A DNA stretch of 64,000 nt from Clostridium_AD sp050717545 (GCF_050717545.1 NZ_JBOITN010000029.1:62001-126000); one strand, 5' to 3'; positions 41,654 through 50,029 are shown, counted from the stretch's first letter. Made by a program: numbers and translations. Notes: generated by a model not told the origin, from the letters alone.

Positions 41654-43297
41654 ATGTATTCATCAGTAGATACCATATGGGTTCTATTAGCAACAGCATT
41701 AGTATTTTTTATGCAAGCAGGATTTGCAATGGTAGAGACGGGATTTACAAGGGCAAAAAACGCAGGTAACATTATAATGAAAAACTTAATGGATTTTGCG
41801 TTGGGAACTATTGGGTATTGGGTTATAGGATTCGGACTTATGTTCGGAGCTAGTAAGTATGGAATTGTTGGCACGCTAGACTTATTTGTACGAGGTGATT
41901 ATTCATCAACTATTCCAACCTATGCATTTTTAATTTTTCAAACAGTATTTTGCGCAACAGCTGCTACTATAGTATCTGGAGCAATGGCGGAAAGAACTAA
42001 GTTCATATCTTATCTTATATATTCTGCTGTAATTAGTGCAGTTATATATCCTATTTCGGGTCATTGGATATGGGGTGGTGGATGGCTCGCTCAATTAGGT
42101 TTCCATGACTTTGCAGGATCTACAGCAGTTCACATGGTCGGTGGAGTAGCTGCTCTTGTAGGAGCAAAAATTCTTGGAGCTCGTATTGGGAAATATGATA
42201 AAAATGGAAATCCTAAGGCTATTCCAGGACATAGTATAACGCTTGGAGCACTAGGAGTATTTATTCTTTGGTTCGCTTGGTTCGGATTTAACGGAGGTTC
42301 AACATTATCTGCTACTGGTGATGATGCTATATTAGCAATGAGTAACATATTTGTTACTACAAATATAGCGGCAGCAACAGCTACTATTGCTGTTATGATT
42401 ATAACTTGGCTACGTTACAAGAAACCAGATGTTTCAATGACACTTAATGGATCACTTGCTGGACTTGTTGCAATAACAGCTGGTTGTGATTTAGTTTCTC
42501 CAATTGGTGCATTCTTTATAGGACTTATTGCAGCATTTGTAGTTGTGTTTGGTATAGAATTTGTAGATAAAAAACTAAAAATTGATGATCCAGTTGGCGC
42601 TATTGGAGTTCATGGAATGTGCGGTGCTACAGGTACTATATTAGTTGGATTATTTTCATTAGATGGTGGTTTATTTTATGGACACGGTGCTCATTTATTA
42701 GGTGTTCAAATATTAGGAGTTGTGGCTGTAGCGGCTTGGGTTGTCATTACTATGACAATTTTGTTTAATATAATTAAATCTACTGTCGGTCTTAGAGTAT
42801 CTAGAGAAGAAGAAATCGCAGGTCTTGATATTGAAGAACATGGTTTAGAAAGCTCTTATGCTGATTTTATGCCAATAACAGCAGATAAGGGTGTAGAAGT
42901 ATCTGAAGCAATACCAGTTAGTATTGAGAAAAGTGATGAAGCTTCAGATGGTCAGGTTAGAGAAGTAGTTGTAATTATGAATAAAAATAAATTTGATTTA
43001 TTTAAAGAAGCTATGGAAAAGATAGGAGTTACAGGTATGACTGTTATAAATGCTCAGGGATGTGGAATGCAAAAGGGTAATACTGAGTTTTATAGGGGTG
43101 TTGAATTAGAAATGCAATTACTTCCTAAGTTAAAGGTTGAGATAGTAATTGCCGAGGTGCCACTAGACTTAGTTATTAAAACTGTTAAAAAGGCTTTATA
43201 TACTGGCAAAATAGGTGATGGTAAGATTTTTGTATATAACGTAGATAAGGTAATAAAAATTAGAACAGGTGAAGAAGGTAAAGAGGCTATAAAATAG
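41654..43297 (+). CDS. amtB: Ammonium transporter fused to a PII signalling domain
   Basis: 547 residues. Residues 1 to about 405 are an Amt channel with eleven membrane segments: MQAGFAMVETGFTRAKN, GHWIWGGGWLAQLGFHDFAGSTAVHMVGG (pore His) and DPVGAIGVHGMCGATGTILVGLF (second pore His). After a linker of about 30 residues, residues 434-547 are a complete PII (GlnB/GlnK) domain with the T-loop QKGNTEFYRGVELEM, the B-loop TGKIGDGKIFV and the C-terminal RIRTGEEGKEAI-like tail. The Tyr51 equivalent is Leu485, so classical uridylylation is not possible. GGGGGGATTTTA precedes the ATG. In most bacteria GlnK is separate and plugs the channel when nitrogen is plentiful. Confidence 0.93.
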   Translation: MYSSVDTIWVLLATALVFFMQAGFAMVETGFTRAKNAGNIIMKNLMDFALGTIGYWVIGFGLMFGASKYGIVGTLDLFVRGDYSSTIPTYAFLIFQTVFCATAATIVSGAMAERTKFISYLIYSAVISAVIYPISGHWIWGGGWLAQLGFHDFAGSTAVHMVGGVAALVGAKILGARIGKYDKNGNPKAIPGHSITLGALGVFILWFAWFGFNGGSTLSATGDDAILAMSNIFVTTNIAAATATIAVMIITWLRYKKPDVSMTLNGSLAGLVAITAGCDLVSPIGAFFIGLIAAFVVVFGIEFVDKKLKIDDPVGAIGVHGMCGATGTILVGLFSLDGGLFYGHGAHLLGVQILGVVAVAAWVVITMTILFNIIKSTVGLRVSREEEIAGLDIEEHGLESSYADFMPITADKGVEVSEAIPVSIEKSDEASDGQVREVVVIMNKNKFDLFKEAMEKIGVTGMTVINAQGCGMQKGNTEFYRGVELEMQLLPKLKVEIVIAEVPLDLVIKTVKKALYTGKIGDGKIFVYNVDKVIKIRTGEEGKEAIK

Positions 43298-43326
43298 ATA
43301 GGACTATAAAATTGTAAATAACAAAA

Positions 43327-43362
43327 AAATAAAGGATGGCTCTTAGCCATTCTTTATTTTTT
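43327..43362. terminator. Bidirectional terminator between amt-PII and gdhA
   Basis: AAATAAAGGATGGCT (43327-43341), loop CTT, AGCCATTCTTTATTT (43345-43359) with one wobble, followed by a T-run. Confidence 0.88.
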
Positions 43363-43407
43363 TTCTTATTTATATAAAATATATCTTAAAACTATGAATA
43401 GATAATA

Positions 43408-44745
43408 TTAATATGCTATTCCTTGTGAATACATAGCCTCTGCTACTTTAATAAACCCTGCTATATTAGCACCTGCAAGCAAATTACCTTCAAATCCGAA
43501 TTCTTTTGCTGCATTACTAGAATTTATATAAATTTCTGACATTATAGCCTTTAATTTATCATCAACCTCTTCAAATGTCCATGAGTATCTCATACTGTTT
43601 TGTGACATTTCTAGAGCTGAGGTAGCTACGCCACCTGCATTAACTGCTTTAGCAGGTCCAAAAAGCACTTTGCTTTTTAAGAAAACCTGAATTGCTTCTG
43701 GAGTGGAAGGCATATTAGCACCTTCTCCAACTGCTATACATCCGTTTGATACAAGAGCTTTTGCAGAAGCTTCATCTAGTTCGTTTTGAGTAGCACAAGG
43801 AAGTGCTATATCACACTTTATTGTCCAAATTCCTGTGCAACCTTCATGATATACTGCTGTAGGGTGGTATGTAACATACTCGCTAATTCTTTTTCTTTCT
43901 ACTTCCTTTAGTTTTTTTATTGTATCTAAATTAATTCCATTAGCATCATATATGTATCCATTAGAATCGCTTAACGCAACTACATTTGCTCCAAGCTGGA
44001 TAGCTTTTTCTGCTCCGTATATTGCAACGTTTCCTGAACCTGAAATTACGACAGTTTTATTTTTGAAAGAATTTCCAGTAGCTTTAAGCATTTCTTCAAC
44101 GAAATAACACATGCCATATCCGGTAGCTTCTGTTCGCGCAAGACTGCCGCCATATGGAAGACCCTTTCCGGTTAATACTCCTGTAAATTCATTTCTAAGT
44201 CTTTTATATTGACCATACATATAGCCGATTTCACGGCCACCAACACCAATATCGCCAGCAGGTACATCAGTATCAGCTCCAATATGTTTTGAAAGTTCAG
44301 TCATAAAACTCTGACAGAATTTCATTATTTCTCTATCGGATTTCCCCTTAGGATCAAAATCACTTCCGCCTTTAGCGCCACCGAGTGGTAGACCTGTTAG
44401 TGAGTTTTTAAATGTTTGTTCAAAACCAAGAAATTTAATAATACTAAGGTTAACTGAAGGATGAAGTCTTAAACCACCCTTATAAGGTCCGATAGCACTA
44501 TTGAATTGGACACGGAAACCTCTATTTACTTTTACTACATCATTGTCATCTACCCAGGAAACTCTAAACATGATTTGTCTTTCTGGTTCAACAAGCCTTT
44601 CGAATATTCCAGCAGCCATCCATTCGGGATGTGCTACAGCTACAGGTTCCAAAGATTCTAATATTTCTTTTACAGCTTGATGAAATTCTGGTTCATTTGG
44701 ATTTTTTTTAATTACTTGTTTGGATAAATTTGATAATAAACTCAT
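43408..44745 (-). CDS. gdhA: Glutamate dehydrogenase (hexameric, NADP-type by similarity)
   Basis: 445 residues, the size of the small hexameric enzymes. Interconverts 2-oxoglutarate plus ammonia and glutamate. Blocks: RVSWVDDNDVVKVNRGFRVQFNSAIGPYKGGLRLHPSVN, the catalytic Lys region LTGLPLGGAKGGSDFDPKGKSD, Asp of the catalytic core in DTDVPAGDIGVGGREIGYMYG, and the dinucleotide fold TVVISGSGNVAIYGAEKAIQLGANVVALSDSNG. GGAGGTTATAAT precedes the ATG. Cofactor preference is inferred. Two perfect inverted repeats occupy the leader (44766-44844). Convergent with the ammonium channel gene. Confidence 0.94.
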   Translation of the reverse strand: MSLLSNLSKQVIKKNPNEPEFHQAVKEILESLEPVAVAHPEWMAAGIFERLVEPERQIMFRVSWVDDNDVVKVNRGFRVQFNSAIGPYKGGLRLHPSVNLSIIKFLGFEQTFKNSLTGLPLGGAKGGSDFDPKGKSDREIMKFCQSFMTELSKHIGADTDVPAGDIGVGGREIGYMYGQYKRLRNEFTGVLTGKGLPYGGSLARTEATGYGMCYFVEEMLKATGNSFKNKTVVISGSGNVAIYGAEKAIQLGANVVALSDSNGYIYDANGINLDTIKKLKEVERKRISEYVTYHPTAVYHEGCTGIWTIKCDIALPCATQNELDEASAKALVSNGCIAVGEGANMPSTPEAIQVFLKSKVLFGPAKAVNAGGVATSALEMSQNSMRYSWTFEEVDDKLKAIMSEIYINSSNAAKEFGFEGNLLAGANIAGFIKVAEAMYSQGIAY

Positions 44746-44765
44746 TATTATAACCTCCTGAAAAT

Positions 44766-44844
44766 CTATAACATAACTATAACATATAATTGAATTGATA
44801 GTTATGTTATAGATACATGCAATATTATAAAAATTGCATGTATC
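44766..44844 (-). promoter_or_regulatory. Two tandem perfect inverted repeats in the gdhA leader
   Basis: CTATAACATAACTAT (44766-44780) mirrors ATAGTTATGTTATAG (44798-44812). GATACATGCAAT (44812-44823) mirrors ATTGCATGTATC (44833-44844), with a TATAAT (minus strand) in the second loop. The second could be an operator around a -10 box, the first a leader hairpin about 20 nt before the start codon. Confidence 0.6.
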
Positions 44845-44908
44845 TATTAGTATATTTTATCATTTTAACAACTTTATTACAACTTTTTAAGAAAAATAAA
44901 AGTTGCTT

Positions 44909-45103
44909 ATATCTAGCAAGCAGAGGAAGGTGCTAGATATAGTACAGTATGGAAATTTATTTTAATATTATCTTTATGAAATATTATGTAAAACAAGTTT
45001 CATAAATAACTACAATAATTATTTAGAAATGAATAAAAAAATAAAAATAGAAATAGTTGTTTGTGATATTTCTGTAGATTTAGTTGTGGAGACAGCTTTT
45101 TTT
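44909..45103 (+). ncRNA. Putative small RNA with intrinsic terminator
   Basis: ATATCTAGCA (44909-44918) pairs with TGCTAGATAT (44931-44940). A terminator follows: AGTTGT (45082-45087), GGAG loop, ACAGCT (45092-45097) and seven T. No plus-strand gene lies upstream to be terminated (gdhA is on the minus strand), so a short transcript is implied. No convincing promoter was identified. Confidence 0.3.
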
Positions 45104-45198
45104 AATAAAAATAAAAGACTTTTCTTATATTTGTTGTTATAATTTTATTAATAAGTTCTAACTTAATACGTTATATAATGAAAGGAGATTTATAAACT

Positions 45199-45273
45199 AT
45201 GAAATTTGTTACCAAAACAATAGCAATATATTTCCAGGGAAATAAAGTATGTATTAAGATAACAAATGCATAG
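45199..45273 (+). CDS. Possible 24-residue peptide upstream of the amidohydrolase
   Basis: ATG 45199 follows AAAGGAGATTTATAAACT. The frame reads MKFVTKTIAIYFQGNKVCIK plus ITNA. TATAAT at 45174-45179 may be its -10. The frame is too short to judge by composition. It may be a leader or signalling peptide, or a chance start. Confidence 0.3.
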   Translation: MKFVTKTIAIYFQGNKVCIKITNA

Positions 45274-45349
45274 CAACAAATTAAAGGGTTAGTTAAATAA
45301 TATCCTGCGTAGCTGAAATGTCTTTAAATAATTAAAAGGGGTTAATTAC

Positions 45350-46516
45350 ATGCAGAATGAACAATTACTTAAAATCATTAATAACTTAGAGGAGAAACTT
45401 ATAGAAGTACGACATGATTTTCATAAACATCCCGAATTGTCAAATGAGGAAATTAACACCACAAAGACTTTGCGTAAACTATTAAATGAGGCTAGTATTT
45501 GTATACTTGAGTTACCTCTCAAAACGGGATTAGTTGCTGAGGTAAAAGGATTTAAAGAAGGCCCAATTATTGCAATTAGAGGGGACATAGATGCATTACC
45601 TATTATTGAAGAAACGGATTTGGATTATAAGTCAGAAGTTTTTGGTAAAATGCATGCTTGTGGTCATGATTTTCATACAACCGTTATTTTAGGTGCAGCT
45701 TATTTATTAAAACAACAGCAATCAACATTAGTTGGAACGGTACGTTTTGTATTTCAACCATCTGAAGAGACAGGACATGGTGCAGAAGAAGTTTTAGAAT
45801 CTGGAGCTCTAAAAGATGTGTCTGCAATTTTTGGACTGCACAGTGCTCCAGGCCTAGAAGTAGGTTGTCTTGGAACAAATGAGGGACCAATGTACGCAGC
45901 AGTTGACCGATTTGAAATTGAAATTGTGGGAGTTGGATCGCATGCATCATCACCGGAAAAGGGAATAGATCCAATAATTGTTGCAGCCCATATAATAACG
46001 TCATTACAAACAATTGTTAGTCGAAGTGTTAGCGCATTTGATCAAGTGGTTGTTAGTGTTACACATATACAAAGCGGCAATACATGGAATGTAATTCCTA
46101 GCTCAGCTTACATTGAAGGGACTGTGAGAACACTTAACACTGAAACAAGAGAGTTGATTCCTCAAAAAATGCGACAAATAATTAATGGCTTAGCTGACTC
46201 ATTTGGTGCAACTGCAGAATTTAAATGGTTTGAGGGACCACCAGCAACAAATAATACAGCTCAGTGGACATCTATTGCAATAGATGTAGCCAAAGAGCAG
46301 GGTTTTAAAATTAAGGAATTATCACCATCCTTAGCTGGTGAAGATTTCGCCTATTACCAAGAGCAAATACCAGGGGCGTTTGTGAATATTGGTACAGGTG
46401 TTTCATATTCACTTCATCATCCGAAGTTTAAAGTAGATGATGCTGCACTATTGCCAAGTGCTAATTATTTTGCACAACTTGCCAAGAGTGCTTTAAATAT
46501 TTTGACAGAAAAATAA
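45350..46516 (+). CDS. M20 family amidohydrolase (N-acyl-amino acid/hippurate hydrolase type)
   Basis: 388 residues. The M20D family cleaves N-acyl or aminoacyl amides with a two-metal centre. Metal ligands and neighbours are in IRGDIDALPI, GKMHACGHDFHTTVILGAA, FQPSEETGHGAEEVLESGAL (general-base Glu followed by Glu) and the late LAGEDFAYYQEQIPGAFVNIG and LHHPKF. The dimerisation domain is around residues 180-290. AAAAGGGGTTAATTAC precedes the ATG. No transporter adjacent. Substrate not determinable. Cytoplasmic, no signal peptide. Confidence 0.9.
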   Translation: MQNEQLLKIINNLEEKLIEVRHDFHKHPELSNEEINTTKTLRKLLNEASICILELPLKTGLVAEVKGFKEGPIIAIRGDIDALPIIEETDLDYKSEVFGKMHACGHDFHTTVILGAAYLLKQQQSTLVGTVRFVFQPSEETGHGAEEVLESGALKDVSAIFGLHSAPGLEVGCLGTNEGPMYAAVDRFEIEIVGVGSHASSPEKGIDPIIVAAHIITSLQTIVSRSVSAFDQVVVSVTHIQSGNTWNVIPSSAYIEGTVRTLNTETRELIPQKMRQIINGLADSFGATAEFKWFEGPPATNNTAQWTSIAIDVAKEQGFKIKELSPSLAGEDFAYYQEQIPGAFVNIGTGVSYSLHHPKFKVDDAALLPSANYFAQLAKSALNILTEK

Positions 46517-46540
46517 AGTTATAATTATTTATAAATTTTG

Positions 46541-46585
46541 AAAGTCAGTGAGAATGAGTTAATTCATTCTCACTGACTTTTTATA
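46541..46585 (+). terminator. Intrinsic terminator after the amidohydrolase gene
   Basis: AAAGTCAGTGAGAATGA (46541-46557) pairs perfectly with TCATTCTCACTGACTTT (46564-46580) around GTTAAT, then TTATATTT. Confidence 0.9.
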
Positions 46586-46719
46586 TTTACATAAGAATAA
46601 TGTGAATATAAAAATTAATAGACAGTATAAATATCTTAAATTAGGGTCACAAAAATAAATTGGAGCATATAATAAAATATAACTAATCCGATATGAATAC
46701 TAAAAAATACAATGAAAAA

Positions 46720-46951
46720 GGAAAGTAGTATGTTGCTAGGGTACAGAGAGGAAGCGGTGATGAGAAGCTTCTACCTAAATATGTATGAAGTGCCCTTTGG
46801 AGTATGGACCCGAAATAATAGTAGGGGACCACGGGTTCGCCCGTTAAGGCGATAAAGCATTTTGTGCTTGGATTTAAGGGATTCTATATTTAATTAGAGT
46901 GGGATCGCGGAGTTTATAAAGCTTCGTCTCTAAAAAGAGACGGGGCTTTTT
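46720..46951 (+). ncRNA. T-box leader, cysteine-specific
   Basis: Stem I includes the AGAGAGG/kink-turn region (46745 on) and, in the specifier loop, GAAGTGCCCTTTGGAG, with TGC (Cys) at 46791-46793. The T-box itself is AGAGTGGGATCGCGG (46896-46910), followed by the terminator GCTTCGTCTCT (46921-46931), AAAA, AGAGACGGGGC (46936-46946), TTTTT. Uncharged tRNA-Cys should bind and stabilise the antiterminator. The T-box has GATCGCG where ACCGCG is usual, and G opposite the tRNA discriminator position. The genes downstream are for sulfur amino acids, which fits. Confidence 0.93.
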
Positions 46952-46984
46952 GCAGTAAAAAAATAAATTAATGGAGGATGTATT

Positions 46985-47629
46985 ATGAGCTCATTGGATT
47001 ATTTCAACGAAATAGCTAAAAATTGGAATATAATAAGAAGTGAGTATTTTGAAGAAAGATTAAAGTACAAGGTATTATCTAAAGTGAGTATCAAAGACAA
47101 GGTAGTGGCAGATCTTGGATGTGGCACTGGATTTTTATCTTTAGCACTTGCATTAGATGCAAGTATTGTTTTTTCTATAGATCAATCAGTAAACATGCTA
47201 GTAGAGACCAAAAAACTAATGGAAATTAAAAAATTTAATAATGTATATCCAATAAGATCATCAATAGACAACTTGGCGTTGTTTGATGAATCAGTTGATG
47301 TTGTATTCATTAATATGGCACTTCATCATGTAAAGGATGCTAAACGTGCGATTGAAGAGATGTTTAGAATAATTAAAAAAGATGGAACTTTAATAATATC
47401 TGATGTAGAGGAGCACAACGGCGAATGGGCAAAGGAAGAAATGTTTGATGAATGGCTTGGGTTTTCAAATGACCAGATTAAAGAGTGGTTAACTGAGGCT
47501 GGGTTTAATACGGTTAGCATAGAGAATACAGATTTAAAATGCAAAGGGTACTCAAGTAAAGGAGAATTTACGCAAACTGGTATTTTTATTGCAGTAGCAA
47601 ATAAAGGGGGAGTAGATTATGAAATTTAA
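46985..47629 (+). CDS. ubiG: Class I SAM-dependent methyltransferase (UbiG-like, mcc operon)
   Basis: 214 residues. SAM-binding motif VADLGCGTGFLSLAL near residue 41, acidic end of beta 2 in FSIDQSVNML, MALHHVKDAKRAIEEMFRIIKKDG and IISDVEEHNG. In C. acetobutylicum a related ubiG gene heads the ubiG-mccB-mccA operon. Its product consumes SAM and may supply the SAH that LuxS and MccA/MccB recycle. Substrate unknown. GGAGGATGTATT precedes the ATG; the mccB start overlaps its end by 11 nt. Confidence 0.88.
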   Translation: MSSLDYFNEIAKNWNIIRSEYFEERLKYKVLSKVSIKDKVVADLGCGTGFLSLALALDASIVFSIDQSVNMLVETKKLMEIKKFNNVYPIRSSIDNLALFDESVDVVFINMALHHVKDAKRAIEEMFRIIKKDGTLIISDVEEHNGEWAKEEMFDEWLGFSNDQIKEWLTEAGFNTVSIENTDLKCKGYSSKGEFTQTGIFIAVANKGGVDYEI

Positions 47630-48360
47630 TTCATTATTAATACACGCAGGGGTGGATGGTGACAAGCTTACAGGAGCAGTTAACATCCCAATATATCAAA
47701 CGTCAACTTATTGTTGATAATACGTTTATGACACCTTATTTCCAAAGGCCTATTACGCTTGGCGCTGATATTGTAATCCATAGTGGTACCAAATATTTAG
47801 GCGGACACAGTGACCTTGTAGCAGGACTTGTTGTAGTAAATGATGAAACGCTAGGAGAAAAACTTCATTTTATACAAAATTCAACCGGAGGGGTTCTTGG
47901 ACCTTTCGATTCATTTCTTCTAATTAGAGGAATTAAAACACTAGGGGTTAGAATGGATAGACATAATGATAATGCTATTAGAATAGCTGAGTTTTTACAA
48001 AAGAGAGAAGAAGTTGAAAAGGTATATTATCCTGGACTTATTAATCATCCTTCACACGTTATTCATAAAGCACAAGCGACCGGATTTGGCGGAATGGTGT
48101 CCTTTGTTATAAAAAAAGAATATGATTACAAAAAGTTTTTAGGAGCATTAAATCTTATAACATTAGCGGAGAGTCTGGGAGGGGTTGAATCACTTATTTG
48201 TCATCCGGCGTCTATGACTCATGCTGCAATACCTAAAGAACTTAGAGATAAGGTAGGAATAAGCGATAATTTAGTAAGGTTATCAGTAGGTATTGAGGAT
48301 GTTTACGATATACAGCAAGATTTAGTTAATGCATTTAAGGAGGTCGGTTTTAATGGTTAA
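47619..48360 (+). pseudogene. mccB: mccB (cystathionine gamma-lyase/synthase), internal deletion and frameshift
   Basis: The N-terminal frame starts at ATG 47619 (behind GGGGGAGTAGATT) with the family opening MKFNSLLIHAG, then VNIPIYQTSTY, and hits TGA at 47715-47717 after 32 codons. From about 47707 the other frame continues with IVDNTFMTPYFQRPITLGAD, the PLP-Lys block HSGTKYLGGHSD and a normal C-terminus to TAA 48360. About 135 residues between QTSTY and IVDNTF, including the YSRTGNPT and SGMAAI regions, are missing. The result cannot make an active enzyme. A start at 47656 would give a 234-residue fragment only. The operon around it is intact. Confidence 0.9.
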
Positions 48361-48805
48361 AATTGAAAGTTTTTCATTAGATCATACAAAGGTGAGGGCG
48401 CCGTATGTGAGAAAGTGTGAAGTTAAGATAGGAGAAAAAGGGGATATAGTAACAAAATTCGATTTAAGGTTCATGCAACCCAATGCTGAATATATGGACA
48501 TAACAGCTATCCATACTTTAGAACATTTACTTGCTGGATATATGAGAGAAGTCTTAGAGGGTATTATAGACATATCACCTATGGGCTGTAGAACTGGGTT
48601 TTACATGATTGTATGGAATGATGTTAGCGTAAATAAGGTTATTGAGACGCTAAACTATGGACTTAAGAAGGTATTAGAGTCTGATGCAATACCAGCAGCG
48701 AATGAAATTCAATGTGGTAATTATAGAGATCACTCTTTAGAAACTGCAAAAAAATATGCACAGTTAGTTTTAAGTAGAGGTGTTAGTAGTGAAATATATA
48801 AATAG
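48353..48805 (+). CDS. luxS: S-ribosylhomocysteine lyase
   Basis: 150 residues from ATG 48353, preferred to an upstream in-frame start because AAGGAGGTCGG is well placed; it overlaps the mccB stop. Cleaves S-ribosylhomocysteine to homocysteine and the AI-2 precursor. The metal site is His54 and His58 in HTLEH and Cys121 in QCGNY; the catalytic Cys79 is in MGCRTGF. In this operon its product homocysteine would feed MccA. No SAH nucleosidase gene is nearby. Confidence 0.94.
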   Translation: MVKIESFSLDHTKVRAPYVRKCEVKIGEKGDIVTKFDLRFMQPNAEYMDITAIHTLEHLLAGYMREVLEGIIDISPMGCRTGFYMIVWNDVSVNKVIETLNYGLKKVLESDAIPAANEIQCGNYRDHSLETAKKYAQLVLSRGVSSEIYK

Positions 48806-49700
48806 TATATTAGAGAATATAGGAAACACACCACTTATTAAATTAAACAATTTGGGGATAAAAGAAGGTGTAAATATATTTGCAAAACTTGAGGGAGAAA
48901 ACCCGGGTGGGAGTGTTAAAGATAGAATCGGAGTGTATTTGATAAAAGACGCAGAAGATAGGGGAATATTAAAAGAAGGATACACAATTGTCGAAGCTAC
49001 AGCAGGTAATACTGGAATAGGAGTTGCCCTTGCAGCAATAAACAAAGGATATAATATAATATTTGTGGTACCTGAAAAATTCTCTGTAGAGAAAATAACA
49101 TTAATGATAGCATTAGGTGCAACTATTATTAGTACTCCAAGGAAAGATGGGATGTTAGGTGCAATTGAAAAGGCAAAAGTAATATTGGATGAAATCCCTA
49201 ATTCTATTTCACTTATGCAATTTGAAAATGAGGCTAATCCAAAGGCACATTATGAGACTACTGGACCGGAGATATATGATGCATTAGATGGTGAAATTGA
49301 CTATTTTATTGCAGGAGCAGGAAGTGGTGGGACCTTTAGTGGGATTATGAAATATTTGAAGGGTAAAAACGATAATATAAAGGGTGTTTTAGTTGATCCT
49401 TATGGATCGACCATAGGGGGTGGTGAGGAACACTGTTATGATATTGAAGGAATAGGAAATAATTTTGTGCCTTGCACTATGAACATGGATTTAGTTGATA
49501 GTGTTATTAAGGTTTCTGATTATGAAGCTAAAAACATGGTAAAATTTATTGCTAAAAAAGAGGGATTATTTGTAGGTAGCTCATCTGGGGCTGCCCTAAT
49601 AGCTGCAATAAAAATTTCGAAAATTATAAGCTGTGGTAATATTGTTGCAATATTACCTGATAGAGCAGAAAGGTATTTTAGTAAAGACATCTATAGCTAA
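48789..49700 (+). CDS. mccA: Cysteine synthase family enzyme, cystathionine beta-synthase-type (MccA)
   Basis: 303 residues from GTG 48789, with AGAGGTG at good spacing; it overlaps the end of luxS by 17 nt. Type II PLP fold: NTPLIKLNNL, the PLP Lys in NPGGSVKDRIG, ATAGNTGIGVALA (phosphate/substrate loop), GAGSGGTFSGIMKYL and FVGSSSGAALIAA. In the mcc operon the enzyme joins homocysteine and O-acetylserine to cystathionine; paralogues make cysteine directly. Context favours MccA. If MccB is lost, cystathionine made here needs another lyase. Confidence 0.88.
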   Translation: MKYINSILENIGNTPLIKLNNLGIKEGVNIFAKLEGENPGGSVKDRIGVYLIKDAEDRGILKEGYTIVEATAGNTGIGVALAAINKGYNIIFVVPEKFSVEKITLMIALGATIISTPRKDGMLGAIEKAKVILDEIPNSISLMQFENEANPKAHYETTGPEIYDALDGEIDYFIAGAGSGGTFSGIMKYLKGKNDNIKGVLVDPYGSTIGGGEEHCYDIEGIGNNFVPCTMNMDLVDSVIKVSDYEAKNMVKFIAKKEGLFVGSSSGAALIAAIKISKIISCGNIVAILPDRAERYFSKDIYS

Positions 49701-49834
49701 ACATGCTTGAGTTTTGGATTTTAAAAGATATAGGGGATTATAAATATATAAATTTGTGTGAAGCAAGAGGGTTATTTGCTGCATTATTTTTATAGAAAGT
49801 GTAGTTTTTTCAAGATAAAATTACAAAATAAATA

Positions 49835-50029
49835 TTGACATGTTTTTACTAATATAATAGTATGTATGATATAATAAACAGTAGTCATAGTAAGGTGGTA
49901 TCTGTAAATTATCCGTGTTGGATTGAGGATATTGAAGACATATTAGGTGATATTGAAAACGTACTAGAGTGCATTTAGTGAAATAACAGAAAATCAGTTA
50001 AAGTGTTAAATTACTTTAACTGATTTTTT
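49835..50029 (+). ncRNA. Candidate small transcript between mccA and the branching enzyme gene
   Basis: TTGACA (49835-49840), 17 bp, TAGTAT (49858-49863), and a terminator with AAAATCAGTTAAAGT (49990-50004) mirrored by ACTTTAACTGATTTT (50013-50027) and a T-run. Inside is a 38-codon frame (49862-49978) ending CWIEDIEDILGDIENVLECI, acidic and helix-like, but no start codon is well placed relative to AAGGTGG (49892-49898). The terminator could instead end the mcc operon. Confidence 0.35.

Larger units (their letters stand above)
44746..45349. other. Long intergenic region between gdhA and the amidohydrolase gene
   Basis: 604 bp. Holds the gdhA leader repeats (44766-44844), a hairpin and orphan terminator on the plus strand (44909-45103) and a 24-codon frame with a good ribosome site (45199-45273). 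Otherwise AT-rich. Confidence 0.6.

Noticed and set aside
46581..46985. SAM riboswitch or antisense S-box near the mcc operon
   Set aside because: Looked for because the C. acetobutylicum operon has an S-box antisense RNA; only T-box features were found in this leader and no S-box core was recognised within the operon.
47656..48360. Treating the 234-codon frame as an intact short lyase
   Set aside because: Its first 17 codons are out of frame with the true N-terminus and unrelated to the family; the fold lacks the first third of the PLP domain.
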